Of a stretch of 51,761 nucleotides of DNA, positions 8,352 through 17,712 are shown in pieces. Where the stretch lies: NCBI GenBank assembly GCA_004553095.1, contig SFMJ01000001.1, forward strand, positions 1-51,761. Direction: 5' to 3'. The translations under genes and the position numbers were made by a program. This DNA is from Bacteroidales bacterium. Lineage in GTDB: Bacteria; Bacteroidota; Bacteroidia; Bacteroidales; Muribaculaceae. A model generated the notes under the pieces. That model did no database searches. It worked only from the letters and a program-made list of their open reading frames with translations, and was not told the DNA's origin. Numbering within the stretch: the stretch's first letter is position 1; every line of letters starts with the position of its first letter.

Positions 8352-8413
8352 CTCATTCGATTAGGATCATACATCTCAGGATTCTTGCAGGGGCAGAATC
8401 CGCAAATCAAATG

Positions 8414-8445
8414 CAAAGTTAATAAATCGGCACCCCCTTTGTCAA
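8414..8445 (-). promoter_or_regulatory. Probable promoter of the ftsX operon
   Basis: On the minus strand, TAACTTTG (8414-8421) matches the -7 consensus. The -33 region at the right spacing reads TTGA instead of TTTG. The transcript would begin roughly 55-60 nt before the ftsX start. Confidence 0.5.
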
Positions 8446-8491
8446 TACTTTTCACCTCTTTTTTTATCCATCCACCACTTTTTTACGAATT

Positions 8492-8510
8492 TTTAAGGAA
8501 CGCGCTCTAA
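8492..8510. repeat. Dispersed palindrome, copy 3
   Basis: Reads TTAGAGCGCGTTCCTTAAA on the minus strand. Lies between the hydrolase terminator and the ftsX promoter. Confidence 0.75.
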
Positions 8511-8531
8511 TAATGAGTCTATCCACCTTAT

Positions 8532-8570
8532 AAAAAAAAAGAGGTGTAGATGGTTGTACCACCTACACCT
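8532..8570 (-). terminator. Terminator of the acetyl-CoA hydrolase gene
   Basis: 13-bp stem with one mismatch (8542-8554 with 8558-8570), 3-nt loop, followed on the minus strand by nine T residues (8532-8540). Lies about 70 bp after the stop codon. Confidence 0.85.
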
Positions 8571-8642
8571 TACATAAAAACTAAAACTAAAACTAAAAAA
8601 TATGAATAGTCTAAACTACTATTTTTTAAATCAGCCAACCGA

Positions 8643-10145
8643 TTAAGCGCCGAACTTAGCGAAATCGGCATTAAGCATATCTCCGGTCTCCATGAAAGCC
8701 TGATGGAGAGCGAAAGCAGCGGGGAGATAGTGAGGGATGTGTCCACCCACCTTCTCGCCGAGTTTGAGGTAATCCCACATCAGTTGCTTATACATGGGGT
8801 GAACGCAATTCTCGATGATACATTCGGCACGCTGGCGAGGATCCTTGCCGCGGAGGTCAGCAACGCCCTGTTCAGTAGCGAGGATCTTGACAGAGTGCTC
8901 GCTATGGTCGAGGTGAGACACCATAGGCACGAAAGTAGAGATCTTTCCACCCTTCTGGATAGATGGGCAAGAGAAGATGGAGAGGTAAGCATTGCGGCTG
9001 AAGTCTGCCGAGCCACCGATACCGTTCATCATCTTGGTGCCCATAACGTGTGTAGAGTTGACATTACCGAAGATGTCGGCCTCGAGGGCAGTATTCATGG
9101 CGATAAGGCCTAATCGGCGCACGATCTCGGGATGGTTGGAGATCTCACCGGGGCGCATCACGATCTTGTCGCGGAAGAAGTCGATATTATCCATGAAGCG
9201 AAGCATAGCGTCATCGCTGAAAGTCAAGGCGCAAGTAGAAGCGAACTTACACTTACCCTCTTCCATAAGAGTCATCACGGCATCCTGGATTACCTCGGTA
9301 TACATTTCGAAGCAAGGGATATCGGGGTTTTCGCCCAATCCATAGAGCACAGCGTTAGCGACATTACCTACACCCGACTGGATGGGGAGGAACTCCTTGG
9401 GGAGTTTGCCAGCCTTCATTTCGCGAGCGAGGAACTCGCAGATGTTCTGACCGATGCGAGTGGTCAACTCATCGGGGGCGGTGAAGGGGGCGATGCTCTC
9501 AGAGGCGTTGGAGGGCACGACACCAATGATCTTCTTGGGGTCGATCTTCAAGATCGGCGAACCGATACGGTCGCTTGGCTTATAGATAGGGATCTCGCGA
9601 CGATGAGGAAGATCCAAAGGTATGTAATTGTCGTGGAATCCGCGGAAAGAATTGTGATAATAAGAGCTATACTCGATGATCACCTTCTTAGCCATTTGCG
9701 CCACAGTGGGGCTCATGCCAAGACCGGCACCCAAAATCACTTCGCCACTGGGACTCATCTCGGTGGCTTCGATGATTGCCACATCTACATCTCCATAGAA
9801 GCCATATCGCATATCTTGCGACAAGTGGCTAAGATGAAGGTCTGAGTAGTGCATCCCATTGCGGTTGGCAAGTGCACGGCTATCCTTGTGACCCTGGTAG
9901 GGGACACGAAGGCCGATAGCATCCGCTCTCGACAATTCACCATCTACATGATCGTTGGTCGATGCGCCTGTAAGTAAGTTAACTTTAAATGGAACGCCTT
10001 TTTCATGGAGGGCTTTGGCACGCTCTGCCAATGCCACCGTTACGACTTTCGGAGTTCCCGAGGCTGTGAATCCGGATAATCCGATATTATCACCATTTTT
10101 TATCACTGATGCAGCCTCTTCTGCTGAAATAAATGGAATACTCAT
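8643..10145 (-). CDS. Acetyl-CoA hydrolase / succinate CoA-transferase family enzyme
   Basis: A 500-residue enzyme of the class I CoA-transferase family (acetyl-CoA hydrolase/transferase, succinate:acetate CoA-transferase). It would move CoA between acyl groups such as acetate, succinate or propionate in fermentation. The N-terminal domain has IGLSGFTASGTPKVV and LLTGASTN. The C-terminal domain has the glutamate region CFEMYTEVIQDAVM (likely catalytic Glu), VNSTHVMGTKMMNGIGGSADFSRNAYLS, and LATEQGVADLRGKDPRQRA. It is transcribed alone, with a strong terminator downstream and a -7-like TAATTTTG on the minus strand at 10179-10186. Which acyl-CoA it prefers cannot be read from sequence. Confidence 0.9.
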   Translation of the reverse strand: MSIPFISAEEAASVIKNGDNIGLSGFTASGTPKVVTVALAERAKALHEKGVPFKVNLLTGASTNDHVDGELSRADAIGLRVPYQGHKDSRALANRNGMHYSDLHLSHLSQDMRYGFYGDVDVAIIEATEMSPSGEVILGAGLGMSPTVAQMAKKVIIEYSSYYHNSFRGFHDNYIPLDLPHRREIPIYKPSDRIGSPILKIDPKKIIGVVPSNASESIAPFTAPDELTTRIGQNICEFLAREMKAGKLPKEFLPIQSGVGNVANAVLYGLGENPDIPCFEMYTEVIQDAVMTLMEEGKCKFASTCALTFSDDAMLRFMDNIDFFRDKIVMRPGEISNHPEIVRRLGLIAMNTALEADIFGNVNSTHVMGTKMMNGIGGSADFSRNAYLSIFSCPSIQKGGKISTFVPMVSHLDHSEHSVKILATEQGVADLRGKDPRQRAECIIENCVHPMYKQLMWDYLKLGEKVGGHIPHYLPAAFALHQAFMETGDMLNADFAKFGA

Positions 10146-10176
10146 TTGTAACGTTTAGATTTAAGTAGTAAATTTG
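10145..10176 (+). promoter_or_regulatory. Promoter of miaB
   Basis: TTTG (10145-10148), 20 bp, TAAATTTG (10169-10176): a perfect consensus. The -33 element overlaps the start codon of the divergent hydrolase gene. Transcription would start about 30 nt before the miaB ATG. Confidence 0.75.
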
Positions 10177-10212
10177 CACAAAATTAATAATTTTATGCAA
10201 TAGTTGATAATA

Positions 10213-11589
10213 ATGAAACCATTTTTTTTACCTAATAACGAAAAAAATTGCACAGTTTCAAAAAAAGTGCGCATCGAAACTTACGGTTGTCAGATGAATG
10301 TGGCTGATTCTGAGGTAGTTGCCGCAATGATGGCACTTGCGGGCTACGAACCGACCGAATCAGATGAAGAAGCAGCTGCCGTTTTGCTTAACACCTGTTC
10401 GATTCGCGACAATGCCGAGCAGAAGATTTACTCACGTTTGGCATATTGGAACTCACTGCGTCGCAAATTGGGGCGGAATATCATCATCGGCGTAATCGGC
10501 TGTATGGCAGAGCGTCTGAAAAATGATCTTATCGATAAGCATGGAGTCGACTTGGTGGCAGGGCCCGATGCCTATCTCGACCTTCCCAACTTGATAGCCG
10601 CTGCCGAGACGGGGGAGCCGGCTATCAATATCGAGCTCTCTACATCGGAGACATATCGAGATGTAGTGCCTCGACGACTTGGTGCTACCGGGCCGATCAG
10701 CGGATTTATCTCGATCATGCGCGGATGCAACAACTTCTGCTCATACTGCATCGTGCCATATACCCGCGGACGGGAACGCTCACGCGAGCCACAAAGCATC
10801 CTGCGCGAACTTCAGGACCTACATGATCGCGGTTTCAAAGAGGCAACCCTCTTGGGTCAGAATGTCAACAGTTATTCTTATACCGACCCGGAAACGGGTG
10901 TTGTGGTTTCCTTCCCCGACCTCTTGGAGATGGTGGCAAAATCAGCCCCCGATATGAGAATTCGTTTTTCGACATCACACCCCAAGGATATGAGCGACCG
11001 GACACTCGAAGTCATCGCCGCAAATCCCAATCTGGCGCGACATATCCACCTGCCGGTGCAGAGCGGTTCGAACTCGGTGCTCAAGGATATGAACCGCAGT
11101 TATACTCGGGAGTGGTACCTCGACCGGGTGGCGGCCATCCGTCGTATTCTTCCCGATGCCGGTCTCTCCACCGATATGTTTACCGGATTCTACAATGAGT
11201 CGGAAGAGGATTTCCAAGAAACCCTCTCGCTGATGCGCGAAGCAGGCTTCGACTCCGCCTTTATGTTCAAATATTCGGAACGCCCCGGCACATTGGCATC
11301 GCGCATGATGCCCGACAATGTTCCGGAAGAGGTAAAGATCGAGCGACTCAACCGAATGATAGCACTTCAAAACGAGCTCTCGCTTGAGAGCAATCGTCGG
11401 GACATAGGGAAGACATTCGAGGTGCTGGTGGAGGGACGGTCCAAGCGAAGCGCCGAAGAGTATTTTGGCCGCACTACTCAGAATAAGGTGGTGGTATTCG
11501 CTCGCGGCAACACACGTCCGGGAGATTTCATCAAGGTACGCATCGTCGATGCATCATCCGCCACACTCCGAGGCGAACAAGAGGACTAA
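10213..11589 (+). CDS. miaB: tRNA-2-methylthio-N6-dimethylallyladenosine synthase
   Basis: Radical-SAM methylthiotransferase that converts i6A37 to ms2i6A37 in tRNAs reading U-initial codons. I use the ATG at 10213 (458 residues) rather than the TTG at 10204. Layout is the family's: N-terminal MTTase domain with ETYGCQMNVADSE, a further cysteine in LLNTCSIRDNAE and one in VIGCMAERL for the auxiliary cluster; radical-SAM core with RGCNNFCSYCIVPYTRGRERSR (CxxxCxxC); HLPVQSGSNSVLKDMNRSYT; and a C-terminal TRAM domain (about residues 395-455). Its stop codon is overlapped by a copy of the dispersed palindrome, and xerD converges from the other side. Confidence 0.95.
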   Translation: MKPFFLPNNEKNCTVSKKVRIETYGCQMNVADSEVVAAMMALAGYEPTESDEEAAAVLLNTCSIRDNAEQKIYSRLAYWNSLRRKLGRNIIIGVIGCMAERLKNDLIDKHGVDLVAGPDAYLDLPNLIAAAETGEPAINIELSTSETYRDVVPRRLGATGPISGFISIMRGCNNFCSYCIVPYTRGRERSREPQSILRELQDLHDRGFKEATLLGQNVNSYSYTDPETGVVVSFPDLLEMVAKSAPDMRIRFSTSHPKDMSDRTLEVIAANPNLARHIHLPVQSGSNSVLKDMNRSYTREWYLDRVAAIRRILPDAGLSTDMFTGFYNESEEDFQETLSLMREAGFDSAFMFKYSERPGTLASRMMPDNVPEEVKIERLNRMIALQNELSLESNRRDIGKTFEVLVEGRSKRSAEEYFGRTTQNKVVVFARGNTRPGDFIKVRIVDASSATLRGEQED

Positions 11590-11606
11590 GAGCGCGTTCC
11601 TTAAAT
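11585..11606. repeat. Dispersed palindrome, copy 4
   Basis: CTAAGAGCGCGTTCCTTAAA plus two bases. Begins inside the miaB stop region and ends 6 bp before the end of the convergent xerD. Confidence 0.75.
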
Positions 11607-11612
11607 TTTCTT

Positions 11613-12533
11613 TCAACACTCTGCTTCTTGCCGATAGTGGGGATGGTGGGTCAGCAATTCGCTGCGAAGGCGGGTGCGATCCAAGTGCAGGTAGATCTCC
11701 GTGGTGGCAATCGACTCATGCCCCAACATCTCTTGGATGGCTCGCAAATTTGCGCCACCCTCCAAGAGATGGGTGGCAAACGAGTGACGCAATGTGTGGG
11801 GAGACACCTTCTTATTGATGCCGGCAGCGACAGCCAAGTCACGTATGATATAGAACACCATGACCCGGGTCAGAGGTGCTCCGCGCCGATTCAGGAATAG
11901 TATATCTTCATTACCGGGCTTGATTACCCCCTTCTCTCTGAGAGGGAGGTAGTCACTTATGAGTTCGACAGCCACCGGCGAGAGGGGCACCAGCCGCTGT
12001 TTACCCCCCTTACCCTCGACGATGATATAGCCATCATCGAGAGAAATGCGCGAGATGCGCAGCGCCACCAATTCCGAGACGCGAAGGCCGCTCCCATATA
12101 GGGTCTCGATGATGGCATGATTGCGAGGTGTCTCCTCCTTGTCGGCAGGCAGGGCGGCAATCATCGCATCGATCTCCTCAACGCTCAGCACGTCGGGTAG
12201 AGAACGCCCGATACGAGGGGATTCGATCAGTTCGGTTGGATCCGCTTCGATATAACCTTCGAGGCGTAAGAACTTGAAGAAACTGCGAATACCGGCGATA
12301 AATCGAGCCTGCGAGCGTGCCGAAATGCCGAGATCATGCAGATCGCAGAGGAGTGTGTGGATATCATCTCGAGTCACATGGTCGAGACTCAATCCCCGGG
12401 ATTCGACAAACACCAATAGATGTCCGACATCGACCAGGTATCCCCGCGCCGTGTTGTCGGCGAGGCCACGCTCCAACACTAAATGATGGGCGAAATCACG
12501 GGCAATATCGGAAGAAGGCTTTAGCGGTCGCAT
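11613..12533 (-). CDS. xerD: Tyrosine recombinase XerD-type
   Basis: Site-specific recombinase that resolves chromosome dimers at dif. The 306 residues have an N-terminal SAM-like core-binding domain (about 1-95) and a catalytic domain with the expected residues: Arg in YGSGLRVSELVALR, Lys in VEGKGGKQRLVPL, His-x-x-Arg in SPHTLRHSFATHLLEGGANLRA, His in EMLGHESIATTEIYLHLD with the nucleophilic Tyr. Single copy, housekeeping-like sequence, and no att repeats nearby argue for XerD rather than a mobile-element integrase. It follows the methyltransferase-like gene after 24 bp and converges with miaB. Confidence 0.92.
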   Translation of the reverse strand: MRPLKPSSDIARDFAHHLVLERGLADNTARGYLVDVGHLLVFVESRGLSLDHVTRDDIHTLLCDLHDLGISARSQARFIAGIRSFFKFLRLEGYIEADPTELIESPRIGRSLPDVLSVEEIDAMIAALPADKEETPRNHAIIETLYGSGLRVSELVALRISRISLDDGYIIVEGKGGKQRLVPLSPVAVELISDYLPLREKGVIKPGNEDILFLNRRGAPLTRVMVFYIIRDLAVAAGINKKVSPHTLRHSFATHLLEGGANLRAIQEMLGHESIATTEIYLHLDRTRLRSELLTHHPHYRQEAEC

Positions 12534-12557
12534 GGCAGAGGATGCGGACTTATCAAC

Positions 12558-13112
12558 TTAAAACTTGATCGAATAGGCGACTTTCTGCATTTCGGGGCGC
12601 GACACGATGATGGCACGATGGCGGTCATAAAGCATTACGCCATGTTCCAGAGCGTCGAAGAGTCGTTGACTCCAACCCTCCGGAGTATTGCGGATGGCGA
12701 AAATGCGTCCCGGTGTGTTGAGCAGAGCGAGGAGTTTTTCGAGAGGGAGGTAATCATCTGTCGAGCAGATAAGAGAACATCGATTGGCACGCCCTATCGC
12801 TGTGGTGATCTCCATGCGCGAATTAGCAGCCAAGAGGGCAGATCGATAAGGCACTTCCGACTCCGGGGGCATAAAGGCTCGTTTCACATCGAAATAGGCG
12901 GCAAGGCGCAGCAACATCTCCGCCTCTTTGATATAAGACACCGGAATACCACTGCGATAAGCAGTCACGTCGATATCCTCATAGCCATAATATGCATAGC
13001 CTTGCGGGATGCGTATCACACTCTTCACCAGGTCGTAGGCAAAGGGTGAGTGTACGCCATATCCCCGCGAATGACGCCAGCGTTTGTAGTATTCCACTAT
13101 CGAGTTTATCAT
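12558..13112 (-). CDS. Hypothetical protein, methyltransferase-like (Bacteroidota family)
   Basis: I take the ATG at 13112 (MINSIVEYYKRWRHSRGYGVHSPFAYDLV...), 184 residues; the longer frame would overlap the YfhO gene. The N-terminal pattern YKRWRHSRGYGVHSPFA is typical of a Bacteroidota family often annotated as SAM-dependent methyltransferase or O-methyltransferase, usually about 230-260 residues. The present protein is shorter and no clear glycine-rich SAM-binding loop is visible, so catalytic activity is uncertain. It sits between YfhO and xerD in the same direction (38 bp and 24 bp gaps). Confidence 0.6.
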   Translation of the reverse strand: MINSIVEYYKRWRHSRGYGVHSPFAYDLVKSVIRIPQGYAYYGYEDIDVTAYRSGIPVSYIKEAEMLLRLAAYFDVKRAFMPPESEVPYRSALLAANSRMEITTAIGRANRCSLICSTDDYLPLEKLLALLNTPGRIFAIRNTPEGWSQRLFDALEHGVMLYDRHRAIIVSRPEMQKVAYSIKF

Positions 13113-13150
13113 AGAGGTAGTGTCTATATGTGAGTTATCGTGTAGCAACC

Positions 13151-15601
13151 TTATTCCCTCTTTCGATGGGCTGCCACAATAGATATTATCACCCCTGCCA
13201 AAGCCGCCAAAACGAGCAGATATATGATCACGACGCAAGCGACGCCGACATTGTCGGTGATACGCAGGGACTGCGGATCGAAGGTCATCACCACGTCGTG
13301 GCTACCCGGGGCTATCTTCATGGCTCGCAGCAGATAATTGACACGTCCGATCTCAGCCGGCTTGCCATCGATAGTAGCCACCCAACCCCATGGGAAATAA
13401 ACTTCGCTGAACACTGCCACGCCACCCTTGGCGGTAGTAGCCTTATAAGTCAACTTATTGGGAGCGTAAGAGGTCAGATAGATGGTATCACCCGGGGAGA
13501 TGGGAGCCGGAGTGCCGAGCAACTCTTTGAATCGGGCATCCGCCACGGCGCGACTGTGAGTATCGAGCGAGTCGAGTGCCGCCATTTCAGCGTTGGCATC
13601 CGGCACATAATCGATCGAGTGAACCCACCAAGCATTGCCGCAAGCCTCCGGATTGACTATCACGCTGTCATTCTTGATGAAATAGCGTGCATTGAGCATA
13701 TCGATGACATTAAGGTTGCCCTTATAGATCTGATTTTGCAGGAGGTCGTTGTAGCGTGTCAACTTGGCGGCATGATAACCACCGATGGTCTTGTGGAAAT
13801 AAGAAGAGCGAGCGCCACCCATATCATCGAGGTCGAGCACGCGATAATAACTTGTATCTTGCAAGATTTGACGGTCGGCAGCGGTCATCTCGAAGATGGC
13901 ATCATCTTCGACGGGGGCCACGAAATTCTCGGAGTTGACATAACGATGATTGATGGTATAGAGGTCGATCAGAGAAAGCAAGATCACCGCAGAAGCGAGG
14001 ATATATCCCTTCTTTATAGAGCCACGCAGGTAGAGGAATAGTAATCCCCAACCGATCAATATGAAAATCAGAGAGCGGAGAGCGTCGCTACTTACCAAAG
14101 ATAGACGAGCACTCTTGACGGCGTTGATGATGCCATAGAGCGAGGGATCGGAGAATGCCCCCATCTCGGTGAGTTGTTCGATTTCTGCCACGGAGAAGGG
14201 GTCACCGAACATAGAGGGGAACATCCACCCCAAGAGGCATATCAAGGCACCGACACCAAAGGTGATATGCAGATATAGCGGTTTGGCGCGGAATTCTTCA
14301 GGATGCTCTATGAGTCGGGCAAGGCACATAGCGGCGAGGAGTGGAATGGTAAATTCCACCACAACCAAAATCGAGGATACGGCACGGAATTTATTGTAAG
14401 CGGGGAAATAGTCGATAAAAATATCGGTGAACCAAGAGAAATTATGACCCCAAGAGAGGAGGATAGCGAGGATCGACACAGCCAAGAGAGCCCATTTCAC
14501 AGGAGATTTCACCAAGAAGAGAGCGAGGATGGCAAGCATCAATACGAAAGCGCCGACATACACCGGGCCATTGGTCATGGGCTGATTGCCGAAATATTGC
14601 GGGAATTGATAGACAAATTGCAACTCCTCGGGTGACAAATTTTGGAGAGCATCGACGTTGACATCAGCCACGGAGAGGAGTTGATTCTGTCCTCCCACCG
14701 GTTTGATGGTTGCCCCACCCTTCACGTTAGGGAGAAGCAGTGTGAATGTTTCATCCACGCCATAACTCCAAGAGGTGATGTCGCTACGCTTCATACCTCC
14801 GGTGTTGTCGCCACCCGGAGTGGTAAGTTCAGTGGCACGACCACGCACTGTTTCTTTGGAATATTCGTAGGAATTATAGAGGCTTGAAGAATTGACACCC
14901 ACAGCGAGAATGGCAGCCACGACGGCACAAGCAGTGGCAATCGACCAATGCTTCATCTTCTTCTCGCGGATAGCGATCACGAGCCAAGTCAGGACAAGAG
15001 CCGCCACGACGAAGAGGAAATAGTAGGTCATCTGGGGGTGATTGCTCTGCAACTGCAAGGCTCCAAAGAGGGCAGTCAGCGCCGTGCCGGCGAGGTATTT
15101 GCGGCGATAAAGCAGCGCCAACCCGCCGATGGTGGGTGGTATATATGCCAAGGTGACAAACTTCCAGATATGTCCCGCGCCGATCAAGATTATGAAATAG
15201 GTGGAGAAACCCCATGCCACAGCCCCGAAGAGAGAGACATACCACTTCATCTTCATGCAGAGCCCCATGATGAAGAAGCCCATCATCATGATAAAGAGCA
15301 GATTGGCGGGATAAGGCAAACCGAGCATAAAGACCTTGCCCACCCAGTCGAGCCAACTATTGGCCTTATAACTTGGGGCGATCTGGAAATTGGGCATACC
15401 TCCGAACAGGGAGTTGGTCCAGCGAGAATTTTCGCCGGTGGCTTCACGGTAGTCCTTCACCTCCCGGCCGTTGGCAAGACCTTGCATCGTGTCGGCTTGT
15501 TGCAACACATTACCCTCCACATCATCGGGGAAGAAAAAAAGAATGGCCACGATGGCGAGCATCGCCGTGGCCAATATAAAATAAAGAGATTTCTTATTCA
15601 T
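13151..15601 (-). CDS. YfhO family multi-pass membrane protein
   Basis: An 816-residue protein with an N-terminal signal/anchor helix (about 5-24), then roughly ten further hydrophobic helices through about residue 545, a large extracytoplasmic-looking segment (about 550-775), and a final helix (about 785-810, VACVVIIYLLVLAALAGVIISIV). This is the layout of the YfhO family, GT-C-like membrane proteins linked in Firmicutes to glycosylation of lipoteichoic acid. Their role in Bacteroidota is not settled. Patterns such as NPPQMTYYF-like SNHPQMTYYFLF and VYFPWGWVATIDGKPAEIGRVNYL near the C-terminus are typical. Lies 50 bp after the Lrp regulator and probably shares its transcript. Confidence 0.8.
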   Translation of the reverse strand: MNKKSLYFILATAMLAIVAILFFFPDDVEGNVLQQADTMQGLANGREVKDYREATGENSRWTNSLFGGMPNFQIAPSYKANSWLDWVGKVFMLGLPYPANLLFIMMMGFFIMGLCMKMKWYVSLFGAVAWGFSTYFIILIGAGHIWKFVTLAYIPPTIGGLALLYRRKYLAGTALTALFGALQLQSNHPQMTYYFLFVVAALVLTWLVIAIREKKMKHWSIATACAVVAAILAVGVNSSSLYNSYEYSKETVRGRATELTTPGGDNTGGMKRSDITSWSYGVDETFTLLLPNVKGGATIKPVGGQNQLLSVADVNVDALQNLSPEELQFVYQFPQYFGNQPMTNGPVYVGAFVLMLAILALFLVKSPVKWALLAVSILAILLSWGHNFSWFTDIFIDYFPAYNKFRAVSSILVVVEFTIPLLAAMCLARLIEHPEEFRAKPLYLHITFGVGALICLLGWMFPSMFGDPFSVAEIEQLTEMGAFSDPSLYGIINAVKSARLSLVSSDALRSLIFILIGWGLLFLYLRGSIKKGYILASAVILLSLIDLYTINHRYVNSENFVAPVEDDAIFEMTAADRQILQDTSYYRVLDLDDMGGARSSYFHKTIGGYHAAKLTRYNDLLQNQIYKGNLNVIDMLNARYFIKNDSVIVNPEACGNAWWVHSIDYVPDANAEMAALDSLDTHSRAVADARFKELLGTPAPISPGDTIYLTSYAPNKLTYKATTAKGGVAVFSEVYFPWGWVATIDGKPAEIGRVNYLLRAMKIAPGSHDVVMTFDPQSLRITDNVGVACVVIIYLLVLAALAGVIISIVAAHRKRE

Positions 15602-15651
15602 AATCAGAGAGTTAACTCTATCTTGGGTGTGATGGAGTGTCTGTTAACTTA

Positions 15652-16119
15652 TCAATCTTCTGTGTCGATATGGATCTGACGATGGAAAGTCTGCTCCAAA
15701 GAGATCAAAGTTTCGGTCTCGGTGACTCCCGGGATATGCTGAATCCTATCGTTGAGCAACTGCATAAGATGCTGATTGTCGTAAGCATGGACCTTAATAA
15801 GCATCGAATAAGGGCCTGTGGTGAAATAGCACTCCACCACTTCGGGGATCTTAGACAGTTCGGCGGCGGCTTCGCGATAGAGGGAACCCTTCTCGAGTCT
15901 CACACCGACGTAAGTGCAAGTGTTATATCCTAATTTATGAGGGTCGACGATGTAGCCAGATCCTACGATCACTTTCATGTCGATAAGTCGCTGGATGCGT
16001 TGATGGATTGCGGCGCGCGACACACCACACTGTGCAGCGATATCCTTAGAGGGGATACGTGCATTTTCCATTACAATATTCAGAATCTTCTTGTCAAGAT
16101 TGTCAAGTTTTTCCATCAT
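15652..16119 (-). CDS. Lrp/AsnC family transcriptional regulator
   Basis: A 155-residue DNA-binding protein with an N-terminal winged helix-turn-helix (about residues 5-60: LDKKILNIVMENARIPSKD, then IAAQCGVSRAAIHQRIQRL) and a C-terminal effector-binding RAM/AsnC domain (about 70-145, with PEVVECYFTTGPYSMLIKVHA and IQHIPGVTETETLISLEQ). Such proteins respond to amino acids and often control amino-acid metabolism or their own gene. The regulon here is unknown. It stands first in a minus-strand series with yfhO. A -7 element lies 26-33 bp upstream. The phage-like portal gene ends 122 bp upstream of its start. Confidence 0.92.
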   Translation of the reverse strand: MMEKLDNLDKKILNIVMENARIPSKDIAAQCGVSRAAIHQRIQRLIDMKVIVGSGYIVDPHKLGYNTCTYVGVRLEKGSLYREAAAELSKIPEVVECYFTTGPYSMLIKVHAYDNQHLMQLLNDRIQHIPGVTETETLISLEQTFHRQIHIDTED

Positions 16120-16144
16120 GGTTTCAAAATATAAATATTTTGTG

Positions 16145-16176
16145 CAAAATTAGGGAATTTTTGTGAGATTTACAAC
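16145..16176 (-). promoter_or_regulatory. Promoter of the Lrp-type regulator gene
   Basis: On the minus strand TAATTTTG (16145-16152) with GTTG at the -33 position (16173-16176) and 20-bp spacing. One mismatch to the consensus. Confidence 0.6.
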
Positions 16177-16241
16177 GAAAATAGCCCTAAATGATAGCAA
16201 TTTGTAAAAAATTGACACTTTTTTCTTAGAGTCTCTTAATT

Positions 16242-17690
16242 TCACATCATAAATTGTTGCAAAATGTCAAGATCTTTGCGAGTAGCGGCAGCCACAAAAT
16301 CTTCGTAACTGCACATCAAGTCGGCAAGAGCAGTCAGCGAATTTTGTGTCTGCTGATTGTAGAGGGTTCCGCTCATGGAGTTATTGTCCAATTTTCCTTG
16401 CAGGGCACCATTGACACCGGAGATATCTTCCATCATCTTCATCTGTATTTCCAATAGTTCGGTGATGCCTATATCAACAGATTTGGAACTCACCTGCTGA
16501 GGCAATGGCACACCGCTACGAGGGCGATATACGATGACACCGTTGAAACGGCCCCATTCCTCGGCAATGTCGGTGATGTCGACGCCATCGGGGAGCGCCC
16601 CTTCGGGGAACAGCAGAACGCCCTTGGCAGATGCACGCAACACCCAGTCATACATCGAGATAAGCCGGTTGGTGAGTTTCTGCTGGTCGATGATATCGCT
16701 CACGAAGGAGTGGATCTCACCATCGATATAGGGATATGCCTTCACCACGTAGGGATGGCTGTGATGTCGGTAGGGAGTTCGACAGCGATGCAAGACTCTA
16801 CCCGATTGGTCGATGATGCTTAGTCGCCACTCTTCGCGACTTGTGTAGCGCACCGCAATCCCCGGAGCATCGACGAGGCGACGCCGCTCATTCTCCTCTT
16901 CGATCTCGGGATAATTCTCAGCCGATGTTTGATAATAAATACCTTTTGCCCGGTCGTGGCAGGCGAGCATGTCGACACACCTCCGATCCCAAATCTCGTA
17001 GATGGAGCAAGTGACATCCTCTTCCATGCCTTGTGCTACCCCATAGAGTCGTCGCAGGCGTTGCCGATCACCGGGATGGCGAGACAGCGTGGAGAGGAGC
17101 CGATCGAAGGTAATGTGGTGGATCTCTCCGATCAGTGTGATATCGTCGCCCCGGAAGTCACGTCCCGAACGCTCTACGAAGAAGTTGTTGAGGTCTACGA
17201 TGTCGGTATGGCAGGTCAGCATACCACCCTTCATTCCATACCATTTCTTATGTGCCACCATGCCCCCTATCAGGAAATCCTCCATCGAGCGGGCATAGAC
17301 CTCATCGAGACGATTCTCTTCGATGATCTTCTGCAGCAGCCGGGAGAGTTGCTCACCCTGCGCCGCTTCGTTTTCGTCGCGCCAGCGGATGATGGATGAC
17401 TGACTGCGGTTGCGCCAGACACCCAAGACATTACGCACCAGACGGCGAATCAGATTATTTTTCAGGGGCATATTCCCTTGTCGCTTGATATATTCCTCTT
17501 CGGAGATTTTGACGCCACGATCCACTACGGAGTCGATCCATTGGTCGCCGTAGGTGAAGCGTTTGCATCTTTCTCGTTCGCGACGGAAAGGGAGGAGTGC
17601 ACCATAACTGTCGATGGCGCGTTGCAGCAGTCGCTCGTCGCGTAGGGGCTCGCTGCTATATGTAGTTGTTTGGCAGGTCTTGTTCATCAT
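16242..17690 (-). CDS. Phage portal-like protein
   Basis: A 482-residue protein with the look of a podovirus/crAss-like portal: an N-terminal helical region with RRERERCKRFTYGDQW, PLKNNLIRRLVRNVLGVWRNR and RLLQKIIEENRLDEVYARSMEDFLIGGMVAHKKWYG (given in parts), a central IHSFVSDIIDQQKLTNRLISM segment, and a C-terminal ISGVNGALQGKLDNNS / SGTLYNQQTQNSLTALADLM stretch typical of portal stem/crown regions. A portal forms the dodecameric DNA channel at one capsid vertex and docks the terminase. It is the last gene of locus 1, 22 bp after the 429-residue structural gene. The frame is intact. The call rests on pattern recognition plus the neighbouring terminase. Confidence 0.65.
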   Translation of the reverse strand: MMNKTCQTTTYSSEPLRDERLLQRAIDSYGALLPFRRERERCKRFTYGDQWIDSVVDRGVKISEEEYIKRQGNMPLKNNLIRRLVRNVLGVWRNRSQSSIIRWRDENEAAQGEQLSRLLQKIIEENRLDEVYARSMEDFLIGGMVAHKKWYGMKGGMLTCHTDIVDLNNFFVERSGRDFRGDDITLIGEIHHITFDRLLSTLSRHPGDRQRLRRLYGVAQGMEEDVTCSIYEIWDRRCVDMLACHDRAKGIYYQTSAENYPEIEEENERRRLVDAPGIAVRYTSREEWRLSIIDQSGRVLHRCRTPYRHHSHPYVVKAYPYIDGEIHSFVSDIIDQQKLTNRLISMYDWVLRASAKGVLLFPEGALPDGVDITDIAEEWGRFNGVIVYRPRSGVPLPQQVSSKSVDIGITELLEIQMKMMEDISGVNGALQGKLDNNSMSGTLYNQQTQNSLTALADLMCSYEDFVAAATRKDLDILQQFMM

Positions 17691-17712
17691 AATTTAATAT
17701 TCTTAGGGGTTG

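Noticed and set aside
11613..12533. Integrase of the phage-like loci
   Set aside because: The sequence fits the housekeeping XerD type, is separated from locus 1 by unrelated genes, and no att repeats were seen.
14948..15679. Long plus-strand frame opposite the YfhO gene
   Set aside because: His/Glu-rich product typical of the antisense of membrane-protein codons; the minus strand has a consistent membrane topology.
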